A DNA stretch of 64,000 nucleotides from Gavia stellata (lineage: Eukaryota > Chordata > Aves > Gaviiformes > Gaviidae), in contig NC_082637.1 in assembly GCF_030936135.1 (NCBI RefSeq), forward strand, positions 47,432,603 to 47,496,602, read 5' to 3'. Shown here one piece after another: positions 51,741 to 64,000 of this stretch. The notes under the pieces were generated by a model. That model was not told the DNA's origin, searched no databases, and was given only the letters and a program-made list of their open reading frames with translations. Position numbers and translations under genes: made by a program. Each line of letters starts with the position of its first letter. The stretch's first letter is position 1.

Positions 51741-54700
51741 GCAGGCTCCGCGCTTGCCCCGCTTCTTGGCAGCCGTGGTGTGGCGTGCAGCCCCGTGTCC
51801 GAGCAGGGCCGAAGCAGGGCTGAGAAAACCCGGTTTACTGTATTTTTTTCGTTGTGAACGCATACCTGAAAGGCTCCTTGGAGAAGCAAGGGACAACCGG
51901 AGCACACTCCGGACGCGGTCTTGCGGAGCTCTCCCAGCCTACGCGGGAGGCTTCGCGTGGGGGGAATCGGGCCTTTGAACGTGTAAATGAAAACTTCGGA
52001 AGTAGTCCTGAGAGGCAGATGGAAGAGCATTAAATCCTCCACTGCAGCATCTGTAGTTTTCATGCTGGTCTAGCATCCCTGCTGATGCATTTCATCGCTT
52101 GTCACCTTGGCCATTTTCCTTCAGTGTTTGATGCTTCCAGGCTTGTTTTCTTGGTACCTGTGAGTTTTCTGGCACTTCAACTTCTTCAGCGTTATAACGT
52201 GTCCGGCAATCTGTGCTTAATTTGCCTTAAGCTTGCATCGATGCCCAAACCTTTGAAGAAAAACTTACTTCCTGGGTGAACTCTTTAGCACAGTGTTCAG
52301 GAATGGTCTAGGTTGTTTGTCAGCTGCTAGATTTTGATGCTAAATGTTGCTTGGGCCACGGGGAGCCAGTCAGCTTTTATATCAGAATGTCTGGCACAGT
52401 CCTCTTTGCAGCTGAAGGCTTTGCGGGGCTATAGCTCCTTGTGTTTGGAGGCATTTTTCTGAGTGTGATTGTTATTACTTACCTGGTATTGAGCTTCGGG
52501 TTGCTGGATTCAGTATGTAAAGTATCTGAGAGCTGGCTGGTGGTTTCCAAATGTTGAGAATCTCTGTACAGAAGACTCTGGTTTTACTCTCTTGAGTTGT
52601 TGTAAATTCCCATTCTCCTGCAGCGGGGCAATGAAGCTTATTAACTATGGCTAAGATACTAATTTCTTCCTGTAGTAAAAGCTCCTGTTAAATTCACAGT
52701 AACTGAACTGTGTGTTTTAATGCCCTAGAAAAAGGTGTGGCTTTTAAATCAGGATTATTGCTCCATCAAGTCATTGCCAGTGCTACCAGTTCTATTGCTT
52801 AGACTTACAGTCTTGCACTGCTCCAACAGCGATTATTTGACCTTGTGGAGCAGAGAATCTTTCAATGCCAAATAGGCACTGGTTAACGAGCACCTTTGTA
52901 GAGGATGATACTAACAAGTTGTCACTGTTCCTTTGGACAGTTCTATGAAACCCGTCTTTTGAGATTCCTCTGCAGTTGTTACGTAACTTTGTCGGAGATT
53001 TCTGTCTATAAGACCAATACTCACACTAGTAACAGACGTATTTTATTTAAAGGATACTTTGCTGTGGTTGTCAACAGAAGGCGAAGGAGCCTGTTCAGTG
53101 AAAAGCAGAGTCTCAAGTTTTGATGAAAAAATTCTTGAACAAGAACTGGTGGTTATCTGAAACCTACCAGGAGCGTGGAAGTATATGAAGAGCATCCTTT
53201 ACCTCCTACTTGTCTGTAGGTATCTTAAGCATACAGGTTCCGAGTGTAATTCTGTGGTAGTACACAGTGACCCTGTGAGTGTCTTTGACTATTTTCTGCT
53301 ACCTTGGTGTTAAGAAACCCAGTTTCTCATATAGAGACATCAGGCATGTACACCTTGTTTTAATTTCCTGCTAATTTAAAATGGAGGAAAGACTGCTAGC
53401 TTATAGTAGCCTTTTTGAAAGTGAATTAACATCAATCTTGAAAAGAGTTGTTTGCTCTGAAAAATGCTGCACTTTCTTCTTTAAAGAAAGTGGCTATCCT
53501 GGATTCTGTGTGTGCTGTATGTTTATGTCTTGCGCTTGTTGCTAAGTAAGGACTGTAAACGTATAGTGGTCAGGATGCTAAACCAGGGCAAAGAGTTGAG
53601 ACTGGGTCCTGTCTGCAGGCTCCTCCGTTGGATGTGGTGTCTTAGCAAGTCTGCTCTGAAGGACAGAGATCATCCTGTGACTTAGGGCAAATACAGTAGC
53701 TGACAAATATAAAGGAGGTGGTGGGTTGAGGGAAAAATCTAGAGGTTTTTTTGGAAGAGGGGGTGCAGCTTTTTATTTGGGCCGCAGAAAGTTGATTTAT
53801 TATACAGGATTCAACCAGGAAACTTCTGGATACAGTAAAAGATTCAGGGGACTATCAGCTTAATGGTTGAGAATGAGTTACCACTCGGGAAGGTCCTTGT
53901 ACCCGCTCAATTTAGCGTAGAGCTTCTAATGATGGATGCATTGCTAGAAGAGTGCACCTCTGTTTGCGGAAATAAATAATATTGATTAAAATTACTCAAT
54001 TGTGAAAATAATGACTAAACTTGTATTTAGAAAAAAAAGAAAACTTAAAAGATTTTGTTTCCAGTCTTTCTTAGTGATTTTTTTTTCCAGATTTCGGACA
54101 TAACTCCCTCTAATTTCATTTCACTGATTAGGAATTAAACACCATAAAGAAGCATCTAGACCCATCTGAACATCTGAATCAGATTCTGGTATTACGGTTA
54201 AAACGACAAAATTCAGTCTGTATTGTACTAGTACTCCATAAAATCATCACAGAACAGCCCAGGTTGGAAGGGACCTCGAAGGATTGTCTGGTCCAACCTT
54301 TCCTGGGAAGGGCAGCCTAGAAGGGATCATCTAGCACCCTGTCCAGTTGCATCTTGAAAACCTCCAGTGATGTGGACTCCACCACACCCCTGGGGAGGTT
54401 GCTCTGGTGAATGATCGTTATCAATTCCTGATACTGAGATTAAGCCTGTCCTCACGCAACGTGTACTTGTTGCCCCTTGTCTTCTCCATGTGGCTCCTTG
54501 TGAAGCGAGAGCCTCCATCCTCTTTGTAGCTGCCCTTCCAAGTACTGGAGCACTGTGATGTGGCCTGCACTGAGCCTTCTCTTCTCCAAGGAGAAGAGAC
54601 CTAGCTCCTTTTCTCATAGGGCAGGCTCTCCAGCCCTTTGGTCATCTTCATGGCTCTCCTTTAGGCCCTCTCCAGACTGTTTTATCTAATTACTGGGGTG

Positions 54701-57700
54701 TTTTGCTTGTTTGGGTTACAAGAAGTCTTGTTAAAAGTTTCACAATTTTACTCTATTATTTCTTGAGCATGTTAAATCTGAACAAAATAATCTTTACCTT
54801 TAGAAAGACTTGAAGTAAGCCTAGTCTTCGATCTTGCAATATATAAGAAGTTTTACACTAGTCTTGAGAGATTTCTTTCGGTATTACGTTTTGATGTTAG
54901 AGTGGAAGGTTTACTCAGAAGTTCTATAAGTCAACTTTTTTAGTTCTTCACTGCCTTTTCCAGAGGAGTTTTTACTTAATTTCTGGAGATGTTTTCAATT
55001 TGAAACAAACCTCCTAAGAGGACTTTGCCACATAATCCAGTATTTTGACCTTTAGAATCCAAACTGTTTATTATGAAGTGACACAACTGTAAGGAGACTA
55101 TTTTAAATCTTTCTTTGAGGAGAAAATGGACTCCTATTTCATAGGCTACCAAAACCTATGCTTTTGACTTTAATGATGTGTTTTTTTCTCTTTTACTGAC
55201 TGTGGTGTTTTGTGATTTTTAGACTGTATGCTGAGGATTTGGGTAAAGGCTGTATGTAGGTATTACAGCTCTTATAACTGCACCACTTAATGTTAAGTCC
55301 GTTCATTCTTAGCACAGTGGCCAAACTGCATTTGCCAGCTCTTTATTCAAAAGGCCCAGTTGCAGAGCTTGCATTCTTTACTGGTCTAGGCAAATTAAAT
55401 TTGTTGATCATGCAGTAATAAGCTCTGTTCTGTTGAAATCTCTAAACCTTTGTTGCTAATACCTCTAAAAGGTTTTCTTCTTTCACGTACATTTGATGAC
55501 TCATGTAAAATTTAGATATAGTTCCTGAATACTATGTGTTTGAGGTTTTTAGCTATAGTTTTAAATTAATATGGCACGGAATGTTTCTGGGGAATTTTAT
55601 CTTACACGGACTGCAATTTTCTTAGTTCTAAGTAACTTATTCTGGTATCATTCTTTCAGCTACATAGTCATAAGGATTGCCCAGGGGAAAGCTGCAGTAG
55701 GCAATTCTGTAATTGAATATGGGCACACATGAAAACTAAATACCACAGAATAGAGCCTAACTCCATGTGTCTTTCTTTGGTGTGTTGCATGCAATAGCTG
55801 AAGCCTTTTTTGTATTTTGGGATACTGTGGTATTATTTTGCAAATAGTGTACTTAGCCATGCTTTAGTTCCCAAAATTAATTGCTTGAAGTTTGGAATTA
55901 GAATCACATGGACACACACATTCAAAGGGGAGGAAGTGAGATTGTGCAGTCTTAAATCTGCTATGCTCTGAAATACAGCAAAATAAGTCCCTTAGAGTGC
56001 AAACTGTTTTTTACTATTTCCAGTTACGCAGCTTTATTGTAAAGGAAGATCAGTTGTCCATGTATAGGTATTATTGTGTTGCTGAAAAGGTAATGAAATA
56101 GTGTCTTTGCATGCAGCCATAATTAATGACAGAGGTCCTTGAATTATAGAACAATTTCTCCACTTGCCCTCATTCCAGACCAACTGGAGCAGTATTCCTG
56201 TTTGGTTTTTTACTTACTTCATCTCCTCTGAACTCCCATTAAATTGTTTCTTGAGGGTCAGTTTTTCTCATTTAAAAATGAGCTGTTAAGCTGAAAGCAG
56301 AGGAAAGAAAGGTCTCTTGGAATAAGTGGAAAGAGAGATTTGAATTTAGAACCAGTGATTGTGCTGCTGTTAGCTTTGTTTTAACATCTACAAGGCAGTT
56401 GAAACTTGTCTGAAATGAAAAATTTTAAGCACAGTTTAAATTTTTTATCTTATGTGTGTAGGTGGGTGCAAAGTCTGTGCTAGAAGAGCTGTGAGAGGGA
56501 TAAATGAATAAATTTTGCTGGTACAAGGTTATTTAGCCCAGTGGAAGAAGAATTGCAGGGCAATGACGCAAACTGCATACTGTAAATGAGCTATAAAATG
56601 ACAGAGGAAATTTACTATCAGTAAGTGTAAAGTAATATGTATGGGAGAACGTGGATCAAGGTGGGGGGCAGCATTGCAAGCTATACTATAATGTGAAAGA
56701 CTTTTCTAATTCAAACTATTGTAGTTTAGGAAAGAGAGCTTGGAGTCGTTGGGACTGTTAAGGTAGAACAACACAATGTATTTTCAGTTGCCATCTTGGA
56801 GAGAAGCAGTGTTGGGAGTTACTGAGGTAGCAGTAGCAATGAGAATAGAAAAGGAATTGTTATGCCTTTGAAGAAATCTCACCTTCCCATGTCTTGAAGT
56901 GTGTCTGCTCTTTTGGTCACCTCAGAGATGTTAAAACTAGAAAAAGCACACTAGAGTGACATGCATGATGAAACTTACAGAACGATTTATGTATTGGGAG
57001 AAATTTAAATTAAGGTTTTTGTTTTGAGAGGAGGTGTCTGAAGATACAAAAGGAGTGTATATAGAACTGCAGGTGAGACTTGGAGAAGGCAAAGAATATT
57101 TATTGTTTCTTATTTTACATCAGTAAAGGGATATGATTTCAGACAGATTTTTATGAAATAAGGAAAAAGAATGCTTTTTCTACAGAGACTGTGATTGACC
57201 TGTGGCACTTCTTGCTGTAGAGTGACGATATTTCAAAGCATGTATCTATGCAGAAAGCAGTCTGGATAAAGACATGGCAGATCTGTCCTCCATAAATCAA
57301 GGCTTATAGTCTTTGATTCAGAAAACCTCTAAGGGTAGATTGCCAGGTGGAAAGTATTTTGTTGTTGCTTTTTTCTTTCTTCAAATACATGCTCTAAGAT
57401 ATAAAAGTCTTTCATCTGGCTACTATGGTTGCTGTAATGTTCATACTAACTGAATGAAAACTACACTCAGTTTGCCTTTGCTTTGTTCCTGTGTGTGCTA
57501 CTTGGGCAAAATAGAAATAACTCTTTGTTTGGGACTTCTTCATCCCAGGCTGCATTTGTGGAAATGGAGTGTTGATGGAATTGTCTCAGTGGGTTTGGGT
57601 CTCACCTATTTTGGTGGGATGAGTTGGTCTCAGGCCTGTGGGAATTCTTAAAACACTATGATGCGGCGTTGTCAGATGGATTTTAAGTCAGAATACAAGG

Positions 57701-60700
57701 TTTTGGTGCTGTTTGCAGCAGTGACCTCCCTCAACCTGTAAATTGCATGCCAGCTGCCACCCTCACTTGCCATGCTCCTTATATACAGGAATGGGGGAAA
57801 CAGAGTAAGATTTCTGCTCTAGCTTGTAGTCACTGATAGCAGTTGCAGGCTGGGCTTCTTGTGGTGTTTGTCTAAAGTCAAGGTTTGCTGTACAAACCCC
57901 ATTTTTTCCCCTTAAAACTGAAAATTAAAAAAAAAAAAAGATGAGACCACACTGTCACAGTGGGGGCCAGTGAAGAGCCCACAAAACCAAGAAAATGATC
58001 TCTTCCCAAGCAGAAGTCCCACTTGGTTGAGGACAGATGATATGGGTAGAGAAACTTGGTGAGAGCTAGATAACAACATTGCAAAGGCAGCTAGATTTTG
58101 CTGCCTTGTTTTAAATCTGTCTGTTAATACATTGATATCCATTGTCTGGGAAACCAGGCAATGCAGGTGTTAAAAACCATTTTTGCTTTCCCAGTTGAGA
58201 GTTCTGTGAGACATGCTTATTAAAAACACTTTTCTAGGAAGTCTGCCTATCTGAATGCTGCAGTATGAACAAAACTAATACTGACAGTAAAATATTATTG
58301 TGGGGAAAGTGAAAACTACTTAAGTATGTTAGCTCTATATGATTTAGAGTTTTAACAACGGTTTGTAAAACTGGGCTTTTCTCTTTAGCAATGTCTAGTA
58401 CTATACCTAGTAATTTTAGTATATACAGATGTCTTTCTCACTAATAATAGCTCAGCTGCTTCTTCTGAAAAAAAGCTGGGTCTTTTGAAACAGTTTAAGC
58501 ATCAGATTTATTTTCTGATTCTTTAGTTTAGAAAGTAAAGTGACAGGCAACTCAGCTGACAGACTGGGCTGCTGCAGTAACCTCCCGGGAAAGCGGTGGT
58601 GAGGTGGGGAGTGGTGGCAACGTCTTCAGCTGATTACAGATGTAACTGTAAGACACAGGAAAACCACCTTAAAGAGGGGCTAAACTTGGTAAGTAGGAAA
58701 GAGCAATCTTCAGTTTTCAGCATGATGTGTGTAAGACCACAAGTAGATGATCTGCAAAACTCCAGAGCATTTTTTGTGGTTTTGAAGAAAGTCTGCATAC
58801 CAGTCTATATATGCAAACAAGCAGACAAGGGGTGTACTTGGAGAAGTAGTTAATGAGCATTCGAAGTGTAGCCCAGTTCCTTCTAAGTGAAAGGTGTTAT
58901 GGCAGCACTACACAGGATTGCTTATGTGTTGGTTTATTTTCTTTCCCAAAGGGTAGGTAGCCCTTCAGCTCCTTAAATAAAAACAGACACATGGCAGAGG
59001 ATTGAAATGGGATAGCTTATGCTGTCACTGCTGCTAAGGTCCAGTTTAGTTTGCCCTTATATGCAGAGCTGAAAGTTGTGCTGGTATTTGATCTGATTTC
59101 ACAAGCAGGTCACAAGATTCTGCCCTGAGGGTGACTTGGCTTGTTAGAGAGATACAGTTGCTGCATACCATTTTAATCCACTGCGGCATATCTGTCAAAC
59201 CAGTTAAAAATGTTTTTATACAGGTAGTAAGTGCCACAAATAATCTTTCTAGTATTTAAAATCCATCTGTAGTAATTATAGTCACCTGTTAGAATCAAAG
59301 TCAAATAGCTTTGCACTGAAATCAGAGTGATGACTGAAATCAGAAGATGACTGCTTTGTCTAGCACAGTCAGTGCTAGTGACGTGCAATACACTGGCATA
59401 TCTGGCAACAAGACTTGTTCTGAAGTACTTTTAAGTGGTACTGGGCAACAGAACCAGAGACCATCTTTTTAAAATGACTTTTGCATCTTCATCTGTTTGG
59501 CATTGCTTTACTAGTTCTAAGGACCTTTTTGAATCTGAAGGTGAAATTGAGGTTAATACTAAGTACGGAGGGAAGGTGATCTCTGACTACTGCATTCTTG
59601 CCAAGTTAATTCTGTTTAGAATAGCTGATGTTTCTGATAGCCAGAGAGATGCTCAAAAATACATAACAAGGCACTCTTGTACTGCAGTTGCGCATTCAGA
59701 TCCAAGTAAAATAAGTAAAAGTGAGGTCAGAAATGAGTAGTCACTTTTTCCACAGCAAGATTCCAATTTGGAATTAACACTTGTATAGTTGGTGGTATAG
59801 TCGATATGTGCATAAAGCAAACATTTCCCAACAGCCTGTACAATTCTGTGTTCTTTATAATTTTGCTTTTCATTAAAGCATCCTGGTTTCAAAAGCTTAC
59901 TCAGAAACTGATTTCAAAAGTTGTCCTTTATCCAGATATTACATCGTAATTTTTGGGATTGGGATACGCTTGCTGCTTTAAGGATTGAGCAACTCCAAAT
60001 CTTGAGAAGAGGTAATTACTGGAGTATATTATGTCAAGTGGTTTGTCGTTTAAAGAAAACCAAAGCTAGGGTCGCTTCTGCAGCACAAATAAAACTGTGT
60101 ACAGATACAACTGTCCTTACTGCATAACAAAAAGCTTTATTTACCACTCTTCTACCTTATTTACTGAGTGGATAGTTCTTTGAAGTTTTCTTTTTAAAGA
60201 TGATGTTACAGACTTCATGCTTGGGACCTAAGCTTTGATCACAGATCTTCTTATACAGGCATTTCTATGGAGCTATGAATTAATTTGTATCTTAATATTG
60301 TGACATAGAAAAGGCTTTTTTTCCCCTCTTTATGTGCTAGCAACAGAGGCATGGTAGTCAGGACTGTCCCTTGCCCACTAACCCGTGTTCAGTAACTTAC
60401 TCAGCATTGCACAGGTACTTCTTGTGGAAAGAATAGCTCAGTTTCATTTGTCTGAGAGCAGTGTTTCTGTAGTTCTTTGCTTAATTGACTGAAACCAACA
60501 CCTTTTTCAGCCAGTACTGTAAGTGTAGGGGCCTAGCAGACAAAAGGTTTGCTTCCTTCTGGAGAACTTTGTCCTAAATACAGCACAGAATTTGGAAGAA
60601 TAGGGAGGGAAGCACATAATGAACTTTAGTCTTATGCTAGATGTAGATGGATTGAGTGGATAACCTCAATTCATTCTCTCTTATAATACACAATTTCTCA

Positions 60701-62959
60701 GCATTCATCCTGCCCAACCTGCTCTTCCTTAACCCCAACAATGGTTGAACAAAACCCCCAGAAAGCTTAAATATGTTTCATCTGGGAATATGTTGACATT
60801 CTAGAATCAATTAGTGGTGTTGGAGCCTTTGTATTTACTGCTTGGGTTTCTGCTACTTGAACTCAGCGTTTGTGACTGGTCCTCTCCTCCATAGAACCAT
60901 AACAGAAGGAGGTGACCCTCTTCTGGATGTTGGATACTATACCTGTGAGCTTAGAGTAGAGGTGCAGGCTCAGACTTCTAAATTCAGCTCATCTGGCAGG
61001 AAGTGTGTTGTCTCATGATCAACTAATGCCTGTCTCAAACAGTCCTATTTCCCCCACCTTCATTGCTGCTGCAGCCATCTTGCTTCCATGGAAGCTTCTC
61101 TGCCTTGTCCTGTAGTACACTAGCAAGATCTTTGAGAGAACGTGAGAGGAACAGTTTTTGTTCTCTATTTCTGTGACTTAATGTGAACAAAATGAGATTT
61201 TTTTATTTACCCTGTCTTTTCTGGAAATGTCTGAGCCTTGTCAACACCCGTAGTGTTTTTGCCTGAGGCAGATTTATCAGTACAGAAGGGAAAGTAAGAT
61301 GTCTTTAAAACAGACAGTGACTGGCAACATTAACTGTAAGTGCTTTTAATATTTTGGTGGACTTGGGATTGGAGAGGGTAAAGCAGAAGACTGTAAGGTG
61401 TAATCGTCTCATTTCAGTCAGTAGTTTGGTAACTGCAATCCAGTTATTAAACTGTTAGTAATCTATATGTGCGTGTGTAGGCCAGAAGCGAGCACCTAAG
61501 CGGGGAGAACAGCAAGGATTCAATAACAGAGGAGCAGAGGTGAAACAAGACAAAACTGAATGGAGACCGTCTTTCAGGGAATACCGTTCCTATGAAACAG
61601 AAAGACAAGTGGACTTCACAGTGGAAAGGTATGTATCATATAGGGCAAAGTAAGGTGCCTCACAGAGGATCTGCACAGGGTTGGGAAGGGAAAGACTTAA
61701 CCTTGCTAAAACAGATCTAGTAGCCATATGTGACTTGAATGCGTGGTTGCATTATTAGCATGTAAATTTGTTGCAAAACAACTTAGTTCATGCCTGTCAG
61801 AGCTGTAATTTCAGCTTCCTCGCAGATTGATTTGGAAGCAGTGTTGTTAAATGTTAGAAATACAAGGTGATACTGAAAAGTGTAAAGATGTGAAAACGTA
61901 ACCCCTACTCTGCAACATAAATGTTCATTTCTGAGCTCACGTACCAAGCTTTGCAGGTTCCAAGTTGCACGAATTCTACTGTTCAAACTGAAAATAAACC
62001 TTTGTCATACTACTTACTGCTTGGACCGTGAATGCATATCACTTTTGCTTTCTTTATAAGTACTAGAAAATTCCACCTGAACCTTTATTGCTTGAGAGTG
62101 TGGCTGTTCTTACTTTACATCACAATAGTTGGTATTTCACAAGTTCCCTGAAATTTTTAGCAGTTGCATATAAATTTGGGTTTAGACAGTGGAGCTAGTG
62201 CCAGACGAAGTGGCTGAAGATTTGACAGTTTTATAGTGTTTTATTTAACTTCTCTAATGTTTTCAGTGTTATCAGTAAACAGCTGAACTTTCTATTCATT
62301 TTATCTGTAATAATTTCCCCTGAGTTCATTTTATGTCCATTTTTAATGACAAAACTAACACAACTGTACTGTGTGCTGTGTAAAGATGCACTCTAAAAAT
62401 TGTACAGTGGCTCTTATATACTGATGTCTCTCACAGCTGCACAAATACAACCATACAAAATTTTTTTCTCCTTGTTAACTGAGTTCTGTAGGAACAAAAA
62501 TATGACTAGAAATCTTCTTTTTAGACCAATTGAAAAATTAGACCGTGAAAGGCCAATAAGAGGTCGTGGCGGAGGAAGAGGTGGAATGCGAGGTAGAGGA
62601 AGAGGTGGTGGAATAAATAGAAGTTTCGATGGCTTTGACCAAAAAGGAAAACGGGAATTTGAAAGACAAAGTGGGAATGATAAAACGTAAGTGTTCTGTG
62701 TGCTGCTTCTTACTTGGTGTACAAGTAAACAATAGTCAGCACAGCAGTAGTGTCTCTTAAGCTCTTAAGTATTCTCTTCCCTTGTTCTGTATCCAAGTTG
62801 GCTGGCAAAAAGTCAACACCTGGTTTTAGTTTGAGTTCCTAATGAAAAAAAGCTCTTAAACTCACAGAACCTTGTTTCTGTCTCTAGAGGAATGAAAGCA
62901 GATGACAAAAAGGGTGGAAGTGGAGCTTGCAACTGGGGAACAGTTAAAGATGATACAAG
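51294..62959 (+). CDS. HABP4: HABP4, hyaluronan/mRNA-binding protein 4 (5' part; exons 1-4)
   Basis: HABP4 (Ki-1/57), related to SERBP1, binds RNA and hyaluronan, associates with ribosomes and shuttles between nucleus and cytoplasm (family knowledge). Exons seen are 51294-51576, 61481-61628, 62525-62686 and 62888-62959, about 221 residues. Exon 1 holds [20 protein letters not shown] and [20 protein letters not shown]. Exon 2 holds [14 protein letters not shown] and [16 protein letters not shown]. Exon 3 holds the RGG box and [14 protein letters not shown], the core of the HABP4/PAI-RBP1 domain. Exon 4 ends [10 protein letters not shown]. All phases join. The C-terminal half lies beyond the window; human HABP4 is about 413 residues. 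The start could be either of two adjacent ATGs (51294, 51297); the second corresponds to the human start MKG. Synteny with ZNF367 supports HABP4 over SERBP1. Confidence 0.94.
51577..61480. other. HABP4 intron 1
   Basis: A 9.9 kb intron, AT-rich beyond the CpG island. It contains one old CR1 3' fragment at 54243-54680, an A13 run near 57928 and otherwise nothing recognised. The 101-codon plus frame at 59435-59740 was considered and looks like chance. Confidence 0.6.
54243..54680 (-). mobile_element. Old CR1 LINE 3' fragment in HABP4 intron 1
   Basis: On the minus strand the segment runs from GGAGAGGGCCTAAAGGAGAG, a CR1 reverse-transcriptase-end motif, through decayed coding sequence to GGTTGGACCAGACAATCC and the terminus CCAACCTGGGCTGTTCTGTG. 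Its 3' end differs from the other two copies, so it is another, apparently older, CR1 subfamily. It has several stops and frameshifts. It is antisense to HABP4. Confidence 0.85.
61481..61628 (+). CDS. HABP4: HABP4 coding exon 2
   Basis: 148 nt, completing Gly95 and encoding residues 96-143 plus two bases. It is basic and polar, [18 protein letters not shown] then [18 protein letters not shown]. Acceptor gtgtag|, donor AAAG|gtatgt. Human has REYRPYETERQADF at the same place. Confidence 0.94.
62525..62686 (+). CDS. HABP4: HABP4 coding exon 3 (RGG box)
   Basis: 162 nt, completing Arg144 and encoding residues 145-197 plus two bases. Arg/Gly repeats [18 protein letters not shown] form an RGG box, a nucleic-acid-binding region and usual target of arginine methylation. 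[18 protein letters not shown] follows. Acceptor tttttag|, donor AAAC|gtaagt. Confidence 0.96.
62888..62959 (+). CDS. HABP4: HABP4 coding exon 4
   Basis: 72 nt, completing Thr198 and encoding residues 199-221 plus two bases. It reads [20 protein letters not shown] then DDT. Acceptor tctctag|. The donor ACAAG|gtacaa lacks the usual +4 to +6 bases, so it may be weak or the true donor may differ slightly. Confidence 0.85.
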
Positions 62960-64000
62960 GTACAACATATACTTGTGTCCACCATAGATGGTCACTTTCT
63001 GTTCATCAGTTTCATCTCCGTTTTGAGCCTTATAAGCCTTGCTTTCTATTAATTGTTGTGATGAACGTAGTTCTACAGTTTCCTGACCTCATCTCCTTCA
63101 TATTGGTGAGATTAAATTGTAGCAAAGGCATGGTGATGTTTCTTCAATTAAGACTGCCAAAAACTATTGACTGGGGCCAAGTTGTCTTTTAACTGAAATA
63201 AGTTACGGCTTTTCTCAATAGTCAAGTAACTGGGACTCTGGTATTTAATGGCATGGCCACAAAAGGCTGATTAAAAGATGGAAACTCTGTTAGTGTCCAG
63301 CCTCTTTTTCTCAAGTTTTATGTATAATTTCTAAATTGCAAAGCTGTGATACCTCCAGAGCAACACTGAATTGTGATATTTAGCTGACTCTACCACTGAA
63401 ATACATTTTAAAGTGCACAGGAGGATCCGTGACAGAATGTGATGGCTTATTTATGCTCAGTTTTTCAATTTTCAATTTTTCAAAATTTCAGTTGAAATTT
63501 TCAATTCATTTCTGTATTTCTCTTACTGGTTTCTGTTCAGACTTGTAAAAAGCTCACTGGAAACGTCAGCTTTTGTCCATTCTTTGCGCCTAGCAACATG
63601 CTACTCTTTCCAGTAGCTTTTGTTCTCGTACACATCTAGACCTCTTTAATTGAAGGCTGATAAAGGACAGAGAAAAGGCAGTTCTTTGAACTTAGAGCAG
63701 ACATCTTTGGCCATGTACACATTCATTCACAAAATTGTTTTAAAAATAAAACTTTAAATCTAAAACTTAGATCATGGGTTCAGGCAATCTGGCTAAAAAG
63801 TTGAAAAATACAGCCTTGATGGGTAATAATTTTGGGGCTTGATATTCCAAGTTCTTCTGAAAGGTTGTACTAACTTCTATCTTTTCTATAATATTTCATA
63901 CTAAAAGTAAAAGATTGCTTAGGTGCTCTGGCTTTTCAAAATAAAGGATCAGCTAGGTTAACATAGTTCTGAGCTGATAGCACAAAACTAGCTTCTGTAG
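62960..64000. other. HABP4 intron 4 (partial)
   Basis: AT-rich intronic DNA to the window end; no exon 5 was recognised. A small self-complementary TTCAATTTT/AAAATTTCAGTTGAAATTTT cluster lies at 63465-63507. Confidence 0.6.

Noticed and set aside
50997-51905. 302-codon minus-strand open frame opposite HABP4 exon 1
   Set aside because: Antisense shadow of the GC-rich exon and promoter; Ala/Arg/Pro-rich with no domain.
57928-57940. A-run as a possible retrocopy tail
   Set aside because: No coding remnant or target-site duplication beside it; simple homopolymer.
59435-59740. 101-codon plus-strand frame in HABP4 intron 1
   Set aside because: Does not match HABP4 and does not have the flanking splice sites needed for an inserted exon.

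Overview
The window is vertebrate nuclear DNA and almost certainly from a bird. Evidence is the intron-rich genes with GT-AG borders, GC-rich CpG-island promoters in an otherwise AT-rich background, and three truncated CR1 LINEs whose 3' ends are of the avian type. Four genes could be rebuilt from exons: HSD17B3 - SLC35D2 - ZNF367 on the minus strand, then HABP4 on the plus strand. This is the order known from human 9q22.32, which corresponds to the bird Z chromosome (established knowledge; the chromosome itself cannot be seen here).

Layout. 1-7.77 kb: 5' part of HSD17B3 (exons 1 and 2 only; the rest lies before the window start). 7.8-13.8 kb: spacer with a sense-oriented CR1 fragment at 10.98-12.09 kb. 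13.8-33.66 kb: complete SLC35D2, 12 coding exons, 332 codons plus stop; every splice phase closes. 33.3-34.3 kb: its CpG-island promoter. 34.47-41.23 kb: complete ZNF367, 5 coding exons, 332 codons plus stop, with a 2.4 kb 3' UTR. 40.3-42.6 kb: its CpG island with E2F-like and CCAAT elements. 42.6-50.7 kb: intergenic, holding a second CR1 fragment (46.19-47.23 kb, minus), an unidentified spliced-looking terminal exon (47.46-47.92 kb, minus) and a probable solo LTR (about 48.38-49.29 kb, minus). 50.7-51.7 kb: HABP4 CpG island with six ATTGG boxes. 51.29-64 kb: HABP4 exons 1 to 4, with a third, older CR1 piece in intron 1; the gene runs off the window end.

The four genes do not form a pathway. 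HSD17B3 is a steroid reductase, SLC35D2 a Golgi nucleotide-sugar transporter, ZNF367 a nuclear zinc-finger factor and HABP4 an RGG-box RNA/hyaluronan-binding protein. Their grouping is conserved synteny. No operon-like, CRISPR or defence system is present. The item most deserving follow-up is the unidentified minus-strand exon between ZNF367 and HABP4.
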